A stretch of 64,000 bases of DNA from contig NC_080067.1 of the NCBI RefSeq assembly GCF_949987535.1, positions 68,386,128-68,450,127 of the forward strand, written 5' to 3'. The stretch is from Balaenoptera acutorostrata. Its lineage: Eukaryota > Chordata > Mammalia > Artiodactyla > Balaenopteridae. This document shows positions 11,040 through 22,918 of the stretch, piece by piece (the stretch's first letter is position 1; the number at the start of each line of letters is the position of its first letter). A model generated the notes under the pieces. It worked only from the letters and a program-made list of their open reading frames with translations. It ran no database searches and was not told the DNA's origin. A program made the position numbers and the translations under genes.

Positions 11040-12533
11040 TGTATATGAATTTACCTATAAAACACAAGGTACAGTTCTGTATGTTTTTAAAATTTGTATT
11101 AATGGTATCATACAGTAATATCCTATTGCAAATTGCTTTTTTATTAATTTTTTATCTATCAGTTTTTAATACAAATAGCTCTAGTTCATTCATTTTAATG
11201 ACCATATAATAGTCAATTGAATAACTGTGCCGCAGTTTATATATTTTCCTATTTACAGACATTCAGAGTGTTTCCAGTCTTTTGCCATTATAAACAATGC
11301 TACTTTGGACATCTTTGTACATACCTTCTTTGTGCCCATCTGAGATTTCTCTAAGTAGTATGCCTGGAAGTGGAATTCTTTAGACAATAGAGTAGCTGAA
11401 TTCTATTCATATTGCCAAGTTGATTTCTTATTTGCTTCCAGTCTCATCATCAGTATTTGAAATTTGCTGTTTTTCCACATCCTTGCTGATTTCTAGTATT
11501 TTTAGACTTCTTAATTTTTGCCAGTGTGATGATTATCATTGCTTACTCATAACATTGCATATCTTTCCATATCTTTAATGACACTTTGGGTTTTCTTTTC
11601 TCTGAATTATCTATTCATATCATTTGCCCAGTTTCCTATTGAGGTATTGCCCTTCTGTTACTGATTTCTAGAAGTTCTTTCTAATTTCTGGATCTCTAGT
11701 TCTTTGCTGATTTTATATGTTGGAGATGCCTTCTTCCAGTCTATTATGGCATGTCTTTTAACTTGGTTTTTAGTGACTTCTATTTTAATTTATCAGTCTT
11801 TTCCTTTAATGTTAAAATTTTGTGTATGTGACTTTTATTTCCTTTCCTACTTTAATGGCATTAAGGATATCCTCTTATATGAGTTTTATAGTTTGGCTTT
11901 TTTCATTTAGGCTTTTAGTCCATCTGGAATTTATTTATGTAAACAGATCAAGAGAGGGATTTATATTTTTTTTCCATGTGGATGGCTAATGGTCCATGTG
12001 GCATTTTCTTGTCCTTTCTTCACTTATTTATAATGCCATACTGCTGTACACCAAACTCCCAAATATACATAGATCTTTTTGTGAATTCTGTTCTATTCTT
12101 TTGGTCATTTGTCTTTCCCTATACCCATGCCACATATTTTAATTAATACAGCTTTAAAATAAGGTTTATTATTTGGAAGAAGAGTCTTCCTTCCTCATTC
12201 TTTTTCTTTAAAATTCTCTGGCTACTCTTGGCCTCTTACTATTTTGCATCAAATTAGGAATCACATTGTCACATTCCTATAAAGATAACATATTCTTCTG
12301 GGATTTTGATGAAAAATACATTGAATTTATAGATTAATTCAGGGAGGATTGACATCTTATGGTATGGTCTTCACATTCAGGAACATGGTTGTCTTTTTGA
12401 AATGCCTTTTACCCACTTTGGTGAGGTTTTATAACTAAAGTTATAAAATATAATATTTTACATAAGGCTCTTGCACGTTTTCCTCAATTTGTTCTTAGAT
12501 ACTTTTTGTTAACATTGTGAAAGGAAATTTTTT
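11040..12533 (-). repeat. Old LINE-1, 3' half (antisense), left part of a split element
   Basis: The sequence reads as reverse-complement L1 ORF2 and 3' region (for example 'tctggctactcttggcctct' and 'cattgaatttatagattaat'). It is much more diverged than the element that follows. It resumes at 16822 after the younger L1 insertion, and the 16-bp duplication tgaaaggaaatttttt (12518-12533) is its sequence at the insertion point. Confidence 0.7.
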
Positions 12534-14884
12534 TAAAATTTTTATTGGAATATAGTTGATTTCAATGTTGTGTTAGTTTCAGATGTACAGCAAAGTGGTT
12601 CAGTTATACATATACATGTATTCATTCTTTTTTAGATTCTTTTCTCATATAGGTTATTAATATCACAGAATATTGAGTAGAGTTCCCTGTGTCATACAAT
12701 AGGCCCTTGTTGGTTATCTGTTTTATGTATAGTAGTGGGTATGTGTTAATCCCAAGCTCCTGATTTATCCCCCTGCACCCCCCCACGTTTCCCCTTTGGT
12801 AACCATAAGTTTGTTTTCGAAGTCTGTGAGTCTGTTTCTGTTTTGTAAATAAGTTCATTTGTATCATTTTTTAATTAGACTCCACATATGAGTGACATCG
12901 TATAATATTTGTCTTTCTCTGTCTGACTTACTTCACTTAGTATGATAATCTCTAGGTCCACCCATGTTTCTACAAATGGCAGTATTTCATTCTTTTTTAT
13001 GGCTGAGTAATATTCCATTGTATATATGTATCACATCTTCTTTATCCATTCCTCTATCAATGGACATTTAGATTGCTTCCATGTCTTGGTTATTGTAAAT
13101 AGCTCTGCAATGAACATTGGGGTGCATGTATCTTTTTAGATTATGGTTTTCTCAGGATATATGCCCAGGAGTGGGATTGCTGGATTATATGGTAGTTCTA
13201 TTTTTGGTTCTTTAAGGAACTTCCATATTGTTCTCCATAGCAGTTGTACCAATTTACATTCTCACCAACAGTGTAGGAGGGTTCCCTTTTCTCCACACCT
13301 TCTCCAGCATTTATTGTTTGTAGACTTTTTGATGATGGCCATTCTAAGCTATGTGAGGTGATACCTCATTGTAGTTTTGATTTGCATTTCTCTAATAATT
13401 AGTGATGTTGAGCATCCTTTCATGAGCTTTTTTGGCCATCTGTGTGTCTTCTTTGGAGAAATCTCTGTTTAGATCTTCTGCCCATTTTTTGATTGGATTG
13501 TTTTTGCATGGGCTGTTTGTAGGTTTTGTAGATTAATCCTTTGTCAGTCACTTTGTTTGCAAATATTTTCTCTCATTCTGTGGGTTGCCTTTTTGTTTTG
13601 TTTATGGTTTCCTTTGCTGTGCAGAAGCTTTTAAGTTTAATTAGGTCCCATTTGTTTATTTTTGTTTTCATTTCCATCACTCTAGGAGACAGATCCAAAA
13701 AAATATTGCTATGATTTATGTCAAAGAGTGTTCTGCCTATGTTTTCCTCTAAGAGTTTTATAGTGTCTGGTCTTACATTTAGGTCTTTGATCCACTTTAA
13801 GTTTATTTTTGTGTATGCTGTTAGAGAATGTTCTAATTTCATTCTTTTACATGTAGCTGTCCAGTTTTCCCAGCATCACTTCCTGAAGAGACTGTCTTTT
13901 GTCCATTGTATAGTGTAGCCTCCTTTGTTGTAGATTAATTGACCATATGTGCATGGGTTTATTTCTGGGCTTTCTATCCTGTTCCATGGATCTACCATAC
14001 TGTTTTGATTTCTGTAGTTTTGTACTATAGTCTGAAGTCAGGGACTCTGATTCCTCCAGCTTCGTTTTTCTTTCTCAGTATTGCTTTGGCTCTTTGGGGT
14101 CTTTTGTGTTTCCATATAAATTTTATAATTTTTTGTTCTAGTTCTGTGAAAAATGCCGTTGGTAATTTGAAAGGGATTGCATTAAATCTGTAGATTGCCT
14201 TGGGTAGTAGAGTCATTTTGACAATATTGATTCTTTCAATCCAAGAACATGATATATCTTTCCAACTGTTTGTGTCATCTTCAATTTCTTTCAACAGCAT
14301 CTTATAGTTTTCAGAGTATAGGTCTTTTGACTCCTTAGGTAGGTTTATTCCTAATTATTTTATTCTTTTTGATGTGATAGTAAATGGCATTCTTTCCTTA
14401 ATTTCTCTTTCTGATCTTTCATTGTTATGTATAAGAATGCAAAAGATTTCCGTGTATTAATTTTGTATCCTGCAACTTTACCAAATTCATTGATGTGTTC
14501 CAATAGTTTTCTGGTAGCATCTTTAGGATTTTCTATGGATAGTATCATTTCATCTGCAAACAGTGATGGTCTTATTTCTTCTTTTCCAATTTGGATTCTT
14601 TTTATTTCTTTTTTCTTCTCTGATTGCTGTGGCTAGGACTTCCAAAACTTGTTGAATAAAAGTGTTGACAGTGGTTATCCTTGCCTTTTTCCTGCTCTTA
14701 GAGGGAACGCTTTCAGCTTTTCACCACTGAGAGTGATGTTAGCTGTGGGGTTTTCATATATGGCCTTTATTATGTTGAGGTAAGTTCCCTCTATGCCCAC
14801 TTTCTAGAGAGTTTTTTTTATCGTAAATGGGCGTTGAATTTTGTCAAAAGTTTTTTCTGCACCTATTGAGATGATCATATGGTT

Positions 14885-15191
14885 ATTTATTTATTTATTT
14901 TTAGCTATGTTGGGTCTTCGTTGCTGCACTGTGGGCTTTCTCTAGTTGTGGTGAGTGAGGGCTACTCTTCGTTGCGGTGCGCTAGCTTCTCATTGTGGTG
15001 GCTTCTCTTATTGTGGAGCACGCTAGGTACATGGGCTTCAGTAGTTGTGGCTTGTGGGCTCAGGCTCAGTAGTTGTGGCACATGGGCTTAGCTGCTCCAC
15101 GGCATGTGGGATCTTCCCGGACCAGGGCTCGAACCCATGTCCTCTGCCTTGGCAGGCGGATTCTTAACCACTGCACCACTAGGGAAGTCCC
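14885..15191 (-). mobile_element. CHR SINE, older type, inside the L1
   Basis: The head is at the right ('gcaccactagggaagtcccg') and the body carries 'cttcagtagttgtggc' and 'ctcaggctcagtagttgtgg'. The perfect 12-bp target duplication 'gatcatatggtt', at 14873-14884 and 15192-15203, is host L1 sequence. The SINE is therefore younger than the L1. Confidence 0.95.
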
Positions 15192-16331
15192 GATCATATG
15201 GTTTTTATTCTTCAGTTTGTTAATGTGGTGTATCACATTGATTAATTTGTGGATACTGAAGAATCCTTGCATCCCTGGGATAAATCCCACTTGATCATAG
15301 TGTATGATCCTTTTAATGTATTGTTGGATTCAATTTGCTAGTATTTTCTTGAGTATTTTTGCATCTATGTTCATCAGTGGTATTGGCCTGTAATTTTCTT
15401 TTTTTGTGGTATTTTTGTCTGGTTTTGGTATCAGGGTGACAGGGGCCTCATAGAATGAGCTTGGGAGTGTTCCTTCCTCTGCGATATTTTGGAAGAGTTT
15501 CAGAAGGCTAGGTGTTAATTCTTCTCTAAATGTTTGATGCAATTCACCTGTGAAGCCATTGGGACCTGGACTTCAGTTTGTTGGAAGTTTTTTAATCACT
15601 GTTTCAATTTCAGCACTTGTGATTTGTCTGTTCATATTATCTATTTCTTCCTGTTTCAGTCTTGGATGGTTGTATCTTCCTAAGAATTTGTCCATTTCTT
15701 CTGGGATATACATTTTATTGGCATATAGTTGTTTGTAATAGTCTCTTATGGTTCTTTGTATTTCACCGGTGTCAGTTTTAGCTTATTTTTCATTATGTTG
15801 TTAACTCCTTCTTGTGTATTTTAAATTTCAGTTATTGTATTCTTCAGCTTTGATAATTCTCTTTTATATTTTCTATTTCTTTCTTGCAGTTATCACTGTG
15901 TTCCTCTATTATTTTCCCATGTTCAGTTAGCATTTTATTACTAATGCTTTGAACTTTTTTCAAGTAAATTATTTATCACTTTTTTTATTTGTTTCCCATC
16001 CCCTTAATGAATTTACCTTTTTCTTTCATCTGAAACATATTCCTCTCTTTTTATATCTTGTTTGACATTCTCTGTTTTTCTGTGTGAGATTATGTGAAAC
16101 AGTTCCATATCCCAGTCTTGAAGGCATGTCCATATGTGGGAGCATCCCTATGAAGTCTGCTTGTCCCCAGTGGCACTGGTGGAAGAGCTAATTTTAAAGT
16201 GAGCATAGGCTGCATCTTTCTCTGTTATGTGTTACAAGGCAGTGTATTGCTGGCATGTAGGGCTAGAGTCACTGCCCTATTAGGGGTGGTGCCAAGGCCT
16301 AAGGGTCTGGAGCAGGATCTTTGAGAGAGTT

Positions 16332-16785
16332 GGGCTTCTTCCCAGTGTTATGGTGGTGTTTGCCACGGTTGGGGATATGGCTGGGACCTAAGGGCTTGGG
16401 GCTGCACTTCTAAACTTGTTCCACTTCTTCCCTGGTATGCACACATTGGGTAGAGGCAGGGTCAGGGCCAGAGCAGTAGGAACCACACTAGTAAGCTGGT
16501 TCCACTTCTACCTTTGTGCAGTTGTACCAGCAGTGGCAGTCTCCACCCTAGCTGGAGGCAGGACGAGGGCCTGAGTTGATTCCACTCCTTCCCTAGTGCT
16601 TGCACATATTTGTGTGCAGACAGTGACAGTCTCTGATGTGGCTGGAGGAAGGGTTATAGTCCAAGCAGCCTCTGCTCCCTCCCAAGTACAGGCATGCATG
16701 GTAGTACCTGCAGTGGCTCTCTCTGCTCTGGCTAGATGTAGGGCCATGGTGTGAGGTGGCTCTACTGCCTCCATGTTTACTCAGG
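16332..16785 (-). repeat. Degenerate tandem units (~81-91 bp) in the L1 5' leader
   Basis: A recurring block 'ttccacttcttccct / ttccacttctaccttt / ttccactccttccct / cctctgctccctccc' starts at about 16418, 16499, 16580 and 16669. Each is followed by a 'gcagtggcagtctc...gctggaggcagg' block. A fainter unit precedes them from about 16332. On the minus strand they form an open 88-codon repetitive frame with no known product. They lie at the 5' end of the L1. Confidence 0.6.
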
Positions 16786-16821
16786 CTCATTAGAAATGAA
16801 ATTTCTGAAAGGAAATTTTTT

Positions 16822-17650
16822 GAAATGACTTTTTTTAATTGGTTACTGCTGGTGTATGTTATTAATTTTTGTTCATTGTTTTATATCTAGCAACCAGGCT
16901 GAATTATTTTTTCGTTCAAATATTTTCTAGATTTTTTTTATGACAATAATTTTTTCTGAGAATAATGGTAGCTTTTTTTCTTTCTTTCCAATCTTATACT
17001 TTTTTCATTCCCTCATCAGATATCTATGGGCTCTGGGATATTATTGAACAGAGGCAGTGATAGTATGCATTCTCTCCTTGTTCCTGATTTAAAGGGGGAT
17101 GTGTCTAACATTTTATGTTAAATATGGTGTTTATTGTAGGATTTTGATAGATAATTTTTATTAAATTAAAAAAGTGCCATTACCAGTTTGAGTTAGAGTG
17201 TTTTGTATTGTTTTTATTTTTGTGAAAAATGGGTGCTGCATTTTACTAAATACTTTTTCTGCATTTATTGAGATGATCACATGTTTTCCTCCTTTGATCT
17301 GTTAACCTATAATATGTTATTTGTGCCTCTCTTTTTTCTTACTCCTAAGAAAGTTTTATTCTATGTTATTAGTCTTTTCAAAGACTAATTTAGGATTTTC
17401 TTTTAAACCTCGCTATTGTTTCTCTGTTGTTTCCTTCCATGACATTCTTTTCTGTACTTATTTTCTTTCTTTTACCTTAGCTTAACTGGCATTTCTTTTT
17501 TACTTATTAGAAACTCTTAGTTTATTAATTTTTATTAAGATCCCACAAGCTAATGTATAGAGTTTTCATTGTCATTTTGTTCTAAATATTTTGGAATAAT
17601 TACACTTATCAATTTCTGGTGTATATTATTACTGTTTATGTATACATGTT
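16822..17650 (-). repeat. Old LINE-1, right part of the element split at 12533
   Basis: Antisense ORF2-like sequence continues that of 11040-12533: 'ttcattgttttatatctagc', 'tttctgcatttattgagatg' and 'tagtcttttcaaagac'. It is heavily decayed, with internal deletions toward 17650. Confidence 0.65.
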
Positions 17651-17930
17651 ACCTTTTGTGCAATGGATATACCTGATTCAGGTGCATAACAACTTTTAAA
17701 ATAAATAAGTGAAAAAAAAAATGAGTGACCTTGGTTCAGTCAGAGTCCCAAATGGGCCACTCTAAGACTAGAAAGTCAAATATTTGCATGTTATACTGTA
17801 AAGTAGCATACTACTAGGGTATGAATTCATTATTTATTATCATGGGGGTTTTTTTCATCCTTAATAGGATCTTCTGACTCCACAAACAAGATTTTTGAAC
17901 AAAAAAGCTTTATCTTTTCTTCTTTCCTAG

Positions 17931-18020
17931 ATTACCCAGAAGTATCAACTTCATGAAGTCACTGCTTATCTATTAGAAAAGAAAGGAGATATTCATGGTG
18001 CCTTCTTAATAATGCTAAAG
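17931..18020 (+). CDS. VPS8: VPS8 coding exon 2 of this window (alpha-solenoid)
   Basis: The acceptor is 'cttctttcctag' and the donor is 'gtaaca'. The exon has exactly 30 codons, phase 0 on both sides, so it could be skipped without a frameshift. It encodes ITQKYQLHEVTAYLLEKK and then GDIHGAFLIMLK, a helix-turn-helix repeat of the type found in the VPS8 and HOPS/CORVET solenoids. The 7.8-kb intron before it holds an old L1 with a younger L1 nested inside. Confidence 0.95.
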
Positions 18021-18266
18021 GTAACATTTTACTGTATTTGCTTTGTCATGTTTCTGTCTAGCCCTATACCCATTTATCAATCCATCTTTTTTTCATGAGA
18101 TAAAATTGACATACAACATTGTGTAAGTTTTTGCCAATCCATCTTAATTTCTTATGTTTCAAAGTAAGCTGCAGACAACAGTACATTTTTTTTGTACATT
18201 TTATTTCTAAATATTTTTATCTTGCATGTCATGATACACCAGTATCCCACATGATACTAATCCCAA

Positions 18267-18430
18267 GGCTTAGTAGTTGTGGCTTGCGGACTCTAGAGCA
18301 CAGGCTCAGTAGTTGTGGCGCACGGGCTTAGTTGCTCCATGGCATTTGGGATCCTCCCGGACTAGGGCTTAAACCCATGTCCCCTGCATTGGCAGGCGGA
18401 TTCTTAACCACTGCGCCACCAGGGAAGCCC
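18267..18430 (-). mobile_element. CHR SINE, older type, 3'-truncated
   Basis: The head end 'gcgccaccagggaagccc' is intact at 18430. The copy stops after 'gcttagtagttgtggc' at the left, so the 3' body and poly(A) tail are missing. It lies only 145 nt before the 43-nt VPS8 exon. No target duplication was seen. Confidence 0.85.
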
Positions 18431-18575
18431 TGTGTTTTCTATATACACAAAAATTCTCTTCTGAATGGCAGAGATCATTCTTAATAACCTTGTTGTTTCT
18501 TGGGGTTTACCTTTAAAATATGATAATTCAGGTATTGGTGGATTAGAAATAAAAAGTGTTCCTTTTACCTCCTAG

Positions 18576-18618
18576 AGACTACAAAGCAAACTTCAGGAGA
18601 TAACACATCAAGATGAAA
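18576..18618 (+). CDS. VPS8: VPS8 coding exon 3 of this window (43 nt)
   Basis: A short exon with acceptor 'ccttttacctcctag' and donor 'gtaagt'. It encodes RLQSKLQEITHQDE plus the first base of an Asn codon that the next exon completes (phase 0 to phase 1). The residues are charged and helical, likely a surface segment between solenoid repeats. It is too short to stand alone. It is assigned because it links exon 2 and exon 4 in frame with recognisable VPS8 sequence. Confidence 0.92.
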
Positions 18619-19129
18619 GTAAGTTCTCGAGTGTAATTTACAATTTCTTTTTCCATGGGCCCCATGTTTTAAAAGATATTAAGTGATAAACTGTATTTAT
18701 TAAGTAATAATCACATTGATCTGCATGTTACTGTTTATTTGACGTTGATCTCAATTTTGGCTTGTTTTCAAGGGCTCATAATAGGAAGTAATATAAACCA
18801 CTGTGGTTTTGCAATGCTAATTGTCAGTAGAGGTCATTGGACAGAAAATTAGGTACTCTTCACTGGTATTGATTAATTTTTTAGTTATATTCCTGTACTT
18901 ATGTTTTGGTTATTATAAATGAGGTACATAACTAACATCTTAAAAATTACTATAATGTGCTGAACAACAGCAAAGCAGATCTTCTAATCAGTAAGTAATA
19001 ATTAGTGTTTCTGTATTGAATTTATATAATTTTAGCAGAAAGCAGTAAAACTTGAAACAGTTTAAAATCTTGAATGGCTTTGTCACAGATAGGTATGTAA
19101 TTCCTATTATATTCCTTGATACTAAAAAA
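18619..19129. other. VPS8 intron, nothing recognised
   Basis: AT-rich sequence with no exon or repeat that I can name. Confidence 0.5.
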
Positions 19130-20050
19130 CAGTTATTTATTTTGTAAAAGTGTGGTAAAATAAACATAACATAAAATTCACCATTTTAACCATTTTTAAG
19201 TTTACAGTTCATTGGCAATAAGTACATTCACATCATTGTGCAATAATCACCACCATCCATCTCCAGAACCTTTTCAGCATCCCAAACTGAAACTCTGTAC
19301 CCATTAGACAATTACTCCTAATTCCCTCCTCCCCACTCAGCCCCTGGTAAACACCATTCTATTTTCTGACTTGATGAATTTGAATTTGATTACTCTATGT
19401 ATCTCATAAGTGGAATCAAACAGTAATTGTCCTTTTGTGTCTAGCTTATTACACTTAGCATAAAGTCTTCAAGATTTATCCATGTTGTAGCACATGCAGA
19501 ATTTCATTCGTTTCTAAGACTGAATAATATTCTGTTTTATGTATATACTACATTTTGTTTTTCCATTCATTTATCAGTGGGCACTTGGTTGCTTCCACCT
19601 TTTGACTATTGTGAATAATGCTGCTATGAACATGGGTGTAGAAATATCTTTTTGAGTCCCTGCTTTCAGTTCTTCTCGGTGTACACCCAGAAGTGGGATT
19701 ACTGAGTTAAATGGTAATTCTATTTTTAATTTTTTGAGGAACCACCATACCGTTTTCCGTAATGGCAATATCATTTTACATTCTCACCAGCAATGCACAA
19801 GGCTTCCAAATTCTCCACATCTTCACTAACACTTTTATTTTCTGTTTTCTTGGTAGTAGCCATCCTAATGAGTGTGAGGTAGCATCTCATTGTGGTTTTG
19901 ATTTGCATTTCCCTAATAATTGGTGATGTTGAACATCTTTTCTTAGACTTATTGGCCATTTCTATATCTTCTTTGGAGAAATGTCTTTTCATGCCCTTTG
20001 TCCACTTTTGAATTGGATTATTTGTTTTCCTATTACTTGACATTTTCAAA
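19130..20050 (-). repeat. Old LINE-1 3' end (antisense)
   Basis: It starts with the antisense 3' UTR ('gtaaaataaacataacataa', 'caccattttaaccattttta') and runs into ORF2 C-terminal pieces at 19574-19774 ([18 protein letters not shown]) and 19771-20049. It is diverged and L1M-like. Confidence 0.75.
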
Positions 20051-20529
20051 ATATCCCTCCCAAAGTTCAGAGGAACACTTGATAGGTGATTTTTAGATTG
20101 TTTTACCTTTTTAACCCACTAACACATTTCTTGGACCCCTTAGCCCACACATTCCCCTAAACACCTTTACCCTAATTCTCCATAGATTATTTGTTTCTGG
20201 AACTTCCATAGCAGTTGGTTGACTTTCTATGTTTAGTCCAACTAAACATTTAATTATTGTTTTTGTGCTTTAGTATATGTTCAGTCAATTTGACTGTTAG
20301 ATTTGTTGCATTAATGGCATTTTTCAATTTACTGTTATGAGAATAATTTTTATAGACATTACATGAAGGATTGTGGGAAAAGTAAAAAGAATGTTTCCCC
20401 CAAATCACTACAGTAATTTGCAGGTGATATGTGTAGGGAAGCCAATTCCTTGAATTCCGATGAAGGTAAATGTCTCAGTAATAGTCTCATAACTGCCATT
20501 TACTGTCAGATTCAATTTTGACAGTGTGC
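20051..20529. other. VPS8 intron, nothing recognised
   Basis: No exon, RNA gene or named repeat was identified. Confidence 0.45.
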
Positions 20530-21960
20530 TTAGGAGTTTTGAAGGATTTGGTACTTGCACAGCACTGGGCTAGTTTCTGTGGGTGATACACGGATGGCTA
20601 AAACACAGTCCTCACCCAAAGAGCTACAGTCTCTTGAAGGAGACAGATATGTAAGTAAAAACCTCTAGTGCGGGGCTTCCCTGGTGGCGCAGTGGTTGAG
20701 AATCTGCCTGCCAATGCAGGGGACACGGGTTCGAGCCCTGGTCTGGGAGGATCCCACATGCCGCGGAGCGGCTGGGCCCATGAGCCACAACTACTGAGCC
20801 TGCGCGTCTGGAGCCTGTGCCCCGCAGCAGGAGAGGCCGCGGCGGTGAGAAGCCAGCGCACCGTGATGAAGAGTGGCCCCCGCTTGCCACAACTAGAGAA
20901 AGCCCTAGCATAGAAACGAAGACCCAACACAGCCCCCAAAATTAAATTAATTAATTAATTAATTTAAAAAAAAAAAAAAAACCTCTAGTACATGTAGAAT
21001 CAAATACTATAAAAGAGGTACAGTGAGAGTGGCAAAGGGTTGTGGAAAATTGGGGAACTACCTGTAACTGAGTTTCTTTTGTGGAAGATGTGACCTTTGA
21101 AGTAATCATGATTGGAATGATGAATAGGAATTTGATAGACAAAAGCAAGGAAAGGGTCTTCTGGGCTGAGGAGAACATGAGCATGGAAGTGCCTGGCTAG
21201 TTACCTTGGGGAGGAGGAAATAATCTGGTGATATAAGAGCACCGAGGGTGGGAAGATGCACCAGGATGTTTACTGTGTTTACTTAGGATCAGAGGTTTAT
21301 TGACATTCTCTTTGTAAAAATTAGAAGTCTTTGATAGTTTTTGTGCGTGAGACTCATATGTTTGGACTTGTGCTTAAGGGAACTGTAGTGACAGTATAAA
21401 AGGGAATGAGGAAGGCACGATTTGGAAGTCAAAAGTTAATTTAGAGGCTGCTGCAGTAGTGCAAACAGGGTGATGAAGGGCTCCACTCGGGTAAAGTAGT
21501 GGGTATATGAGAGTGTGGAAGTAGAATTAACAAAATTAACAATTTATTTGAATGTACAGGTGAAAGCATCAAAGATGGTGAAGATTTATAAACTGGTTGA
21601 CTTAAAGGTCATGGTTCTATTAACTTAGTTTGGAAATGTAGGGGAAGGAGCAGATTTGAAGTAAGAAAAATGGGTTGGGTTTTGCACATATAAAGTTCAA
21701 AGTGACTGCAGGATGTCCATGTAGAGATAGATGTCCTAGAGCCTGGTGAAAATTCAACGTGCAGATTATGAAAGGAATAAGGGCTGGAGGTGTATATTTG
21801 AAAGTTATTAGCAAGGACATAGGAATTAAAACCAGAAGAGTGGCTGAAATTATTGAAAAAAAATGAAAAGAAAAGGGCCTGAGATAGTATCTTGGAGAAA
21901 TACATACATTTAAGAAATAGAGGAAGAAATGGTAGAGCAAGAAAGATAAAAGATAATCTT
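20530..21960 (-). repeat. L2 LINE (antisense), split by a SINE
   Basis: 'gcacagcactgggctagttt', 'gctgaggagaacatgagc', 'gctgcagtagtgcaaac' and 'gccatggtaagg'-like blocks appear in antisense L2 order. The CHR SINE at 20670-20976 lies within it. The open frames here on the minus strand are decayed L2. Confidence 0.6.
20670..20976 (+). mobile_element. CHR SINE, younger type, sense orientation
   Basis: Complete copy. The A box 'tggcgcagtgg' is at 20685-20695 and the B box 'ggttcgagccc' at 20728-20738. The body has 'cctgcgcgtctggagcctg', and the tail is (AATT)n plus poly(A). The perfect 13-bp target duplication 'aaaaacctctagt' is at 20657-20669 and 20977-20989. The GC-rich body stands out against the AT-rich intron. 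Confidence 0.96.
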
Positions 21961-22253
21961 TCTATTAACTAATCCACAGACAAATGGTTGGGGATTTTCC
22001 ATAGCTAAAGCATATTAAAATGCTAAGTATGATGTGCTTTCTATGTCCTAGGAATGTCAGACATTTATATGGAAAACTGTTGCAAAGAACTACCTGCTTT
22101 TTATCTACTGAAGTTTGGTATCAGGTCTTTATACATGATTATATCATAGAAAACTAAAAGTATGCAGAGAAAAAATTGTTTAATTTTTTACAGAAGCTTT
22201 GAGATTATCAGTAATATATCCTTGAGTGATGTTAACAGTTTTTCTGAATCTAG
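21961..22253. other. VPS8 intron, nothing recognised
   Basis: Unremarkable sequence up to the acceptor of exon 4. Confidence 0.5.
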
Positions 22254-22357
22254 ATACCAAAGAGGATCCCTCACTGAAGAATGTTGAAGAGACCATGGTG
22301 GAGACAATTGCCCTTTGCCAGAGAAATTCACATAATTTGAACCAGCAGCAGAGAGAG
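22254..22357 (+). CDS. VPS8: VPS8 coding exon 4 of this window
   Basis: The acceptor is 'ctgaatctag' and the donor is 'gtagga'. Two bases complete the split Asn codon and 34 codons follow, ending in phase 0. The translation contains TKEDPSLKNVEETMVETIA and LCQRNSHNLNQQQRE: an acidic linker followed by a helix. Together with exon 3 it forms a phase 0-0 pair of 147 nt. Confidence 0.94.
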
Positions 22358-22748
22358 GTAGGAGAGTGACTACAGAGGCTTTTAAAAATCTGTTCTGGTC
22401 TGAAACTAGGAATTAATTCTATTTCCACTGCCCTCTCAGCTACCTGAGTTCAGTGCTCCCAGGAGTATAAGACTCCTAAAGTTATTATGAGGAGTGCCTG
22501 TCTGCTTTGTTCTCATAAAAGGCTTTATATTCTTAGATTTGGCTGTGCTGCAAAATTTAGGTGTGTGAATACTAGATGTCCTTGTTCTCTCTGGACTGAG
22601 TTTTTGTGTATTCCGTGTAGTGGTACTGTGGATGTGTCGTCCATTTATCATCTGTACCATTCCCCGTGGATAAGGTGAGCGTGAAGCACTGGAGGAAAAG
22701 CCTCAAGGGGTACAGAGAAAGCTGAAAAAGGTCAAGAAGGCTACGGTA

Positions 22749-22918
22749 TAGTAGTTCTCAACCTTGGCCGCACATAAGAGTCACATGGGGAGCTTTGAAA
22801 AATCCCAGACTGTACCTGAGATCAATTAAATTAAAGTCTTTGGGGCTGGGCCACAGTCATCAGTATGTTTTAAGGCTTCCCACGTGATTCCACTGTGCAG
22901 CCAAGGTTGGAACCACGT
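22749..22918. mobile_element. MER5-type hAT DNA transposon
   Basis: 'gtagttctcaaccttggccg' at the left and 'cagccaaggttggaaccacg' at the right are inverted. The interior has 'cacatggggagctttgaaaa' and 'cttcccacgtgattcca'. This is the classic short Charlie-derived MER5 structure, with no coding capacity. Confidence 0.85.

Larger units (their letters stand above)
12534..16805 (-). mobile_element. LINE-1 insertion with intact 16-bp target duplication, internally deleted
   Basis: The 3' end lies at 12534 ('tttattggaatatagttgat'), followed leftward-to-right by antisense 3' UTR and then ORF2. Readable pieces are at 13573-13842 and 14025-14300 ([20 protein letters not shown]), and the catalytic box reads FADE rather than FADD at about 14545-14555. 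From about 15800 to 16805 the sequence switches to L1 5'-leader-like material. The perfect duplication tgaaaggaaatttttt sits at 12518-12533 and 16806-16821. ORF1 and the first part of ORF2 are absent. The element is interrupted by the SINE at 14885-15191. Confidence 0.85.

Noticed and set aside
16508..16774. 88-codon repetitive minus-strand frame that looks like a repeat protein.
   Set aside because: It is explained by the degenerate tandem units of the L1 leader. No protein family is recognised.
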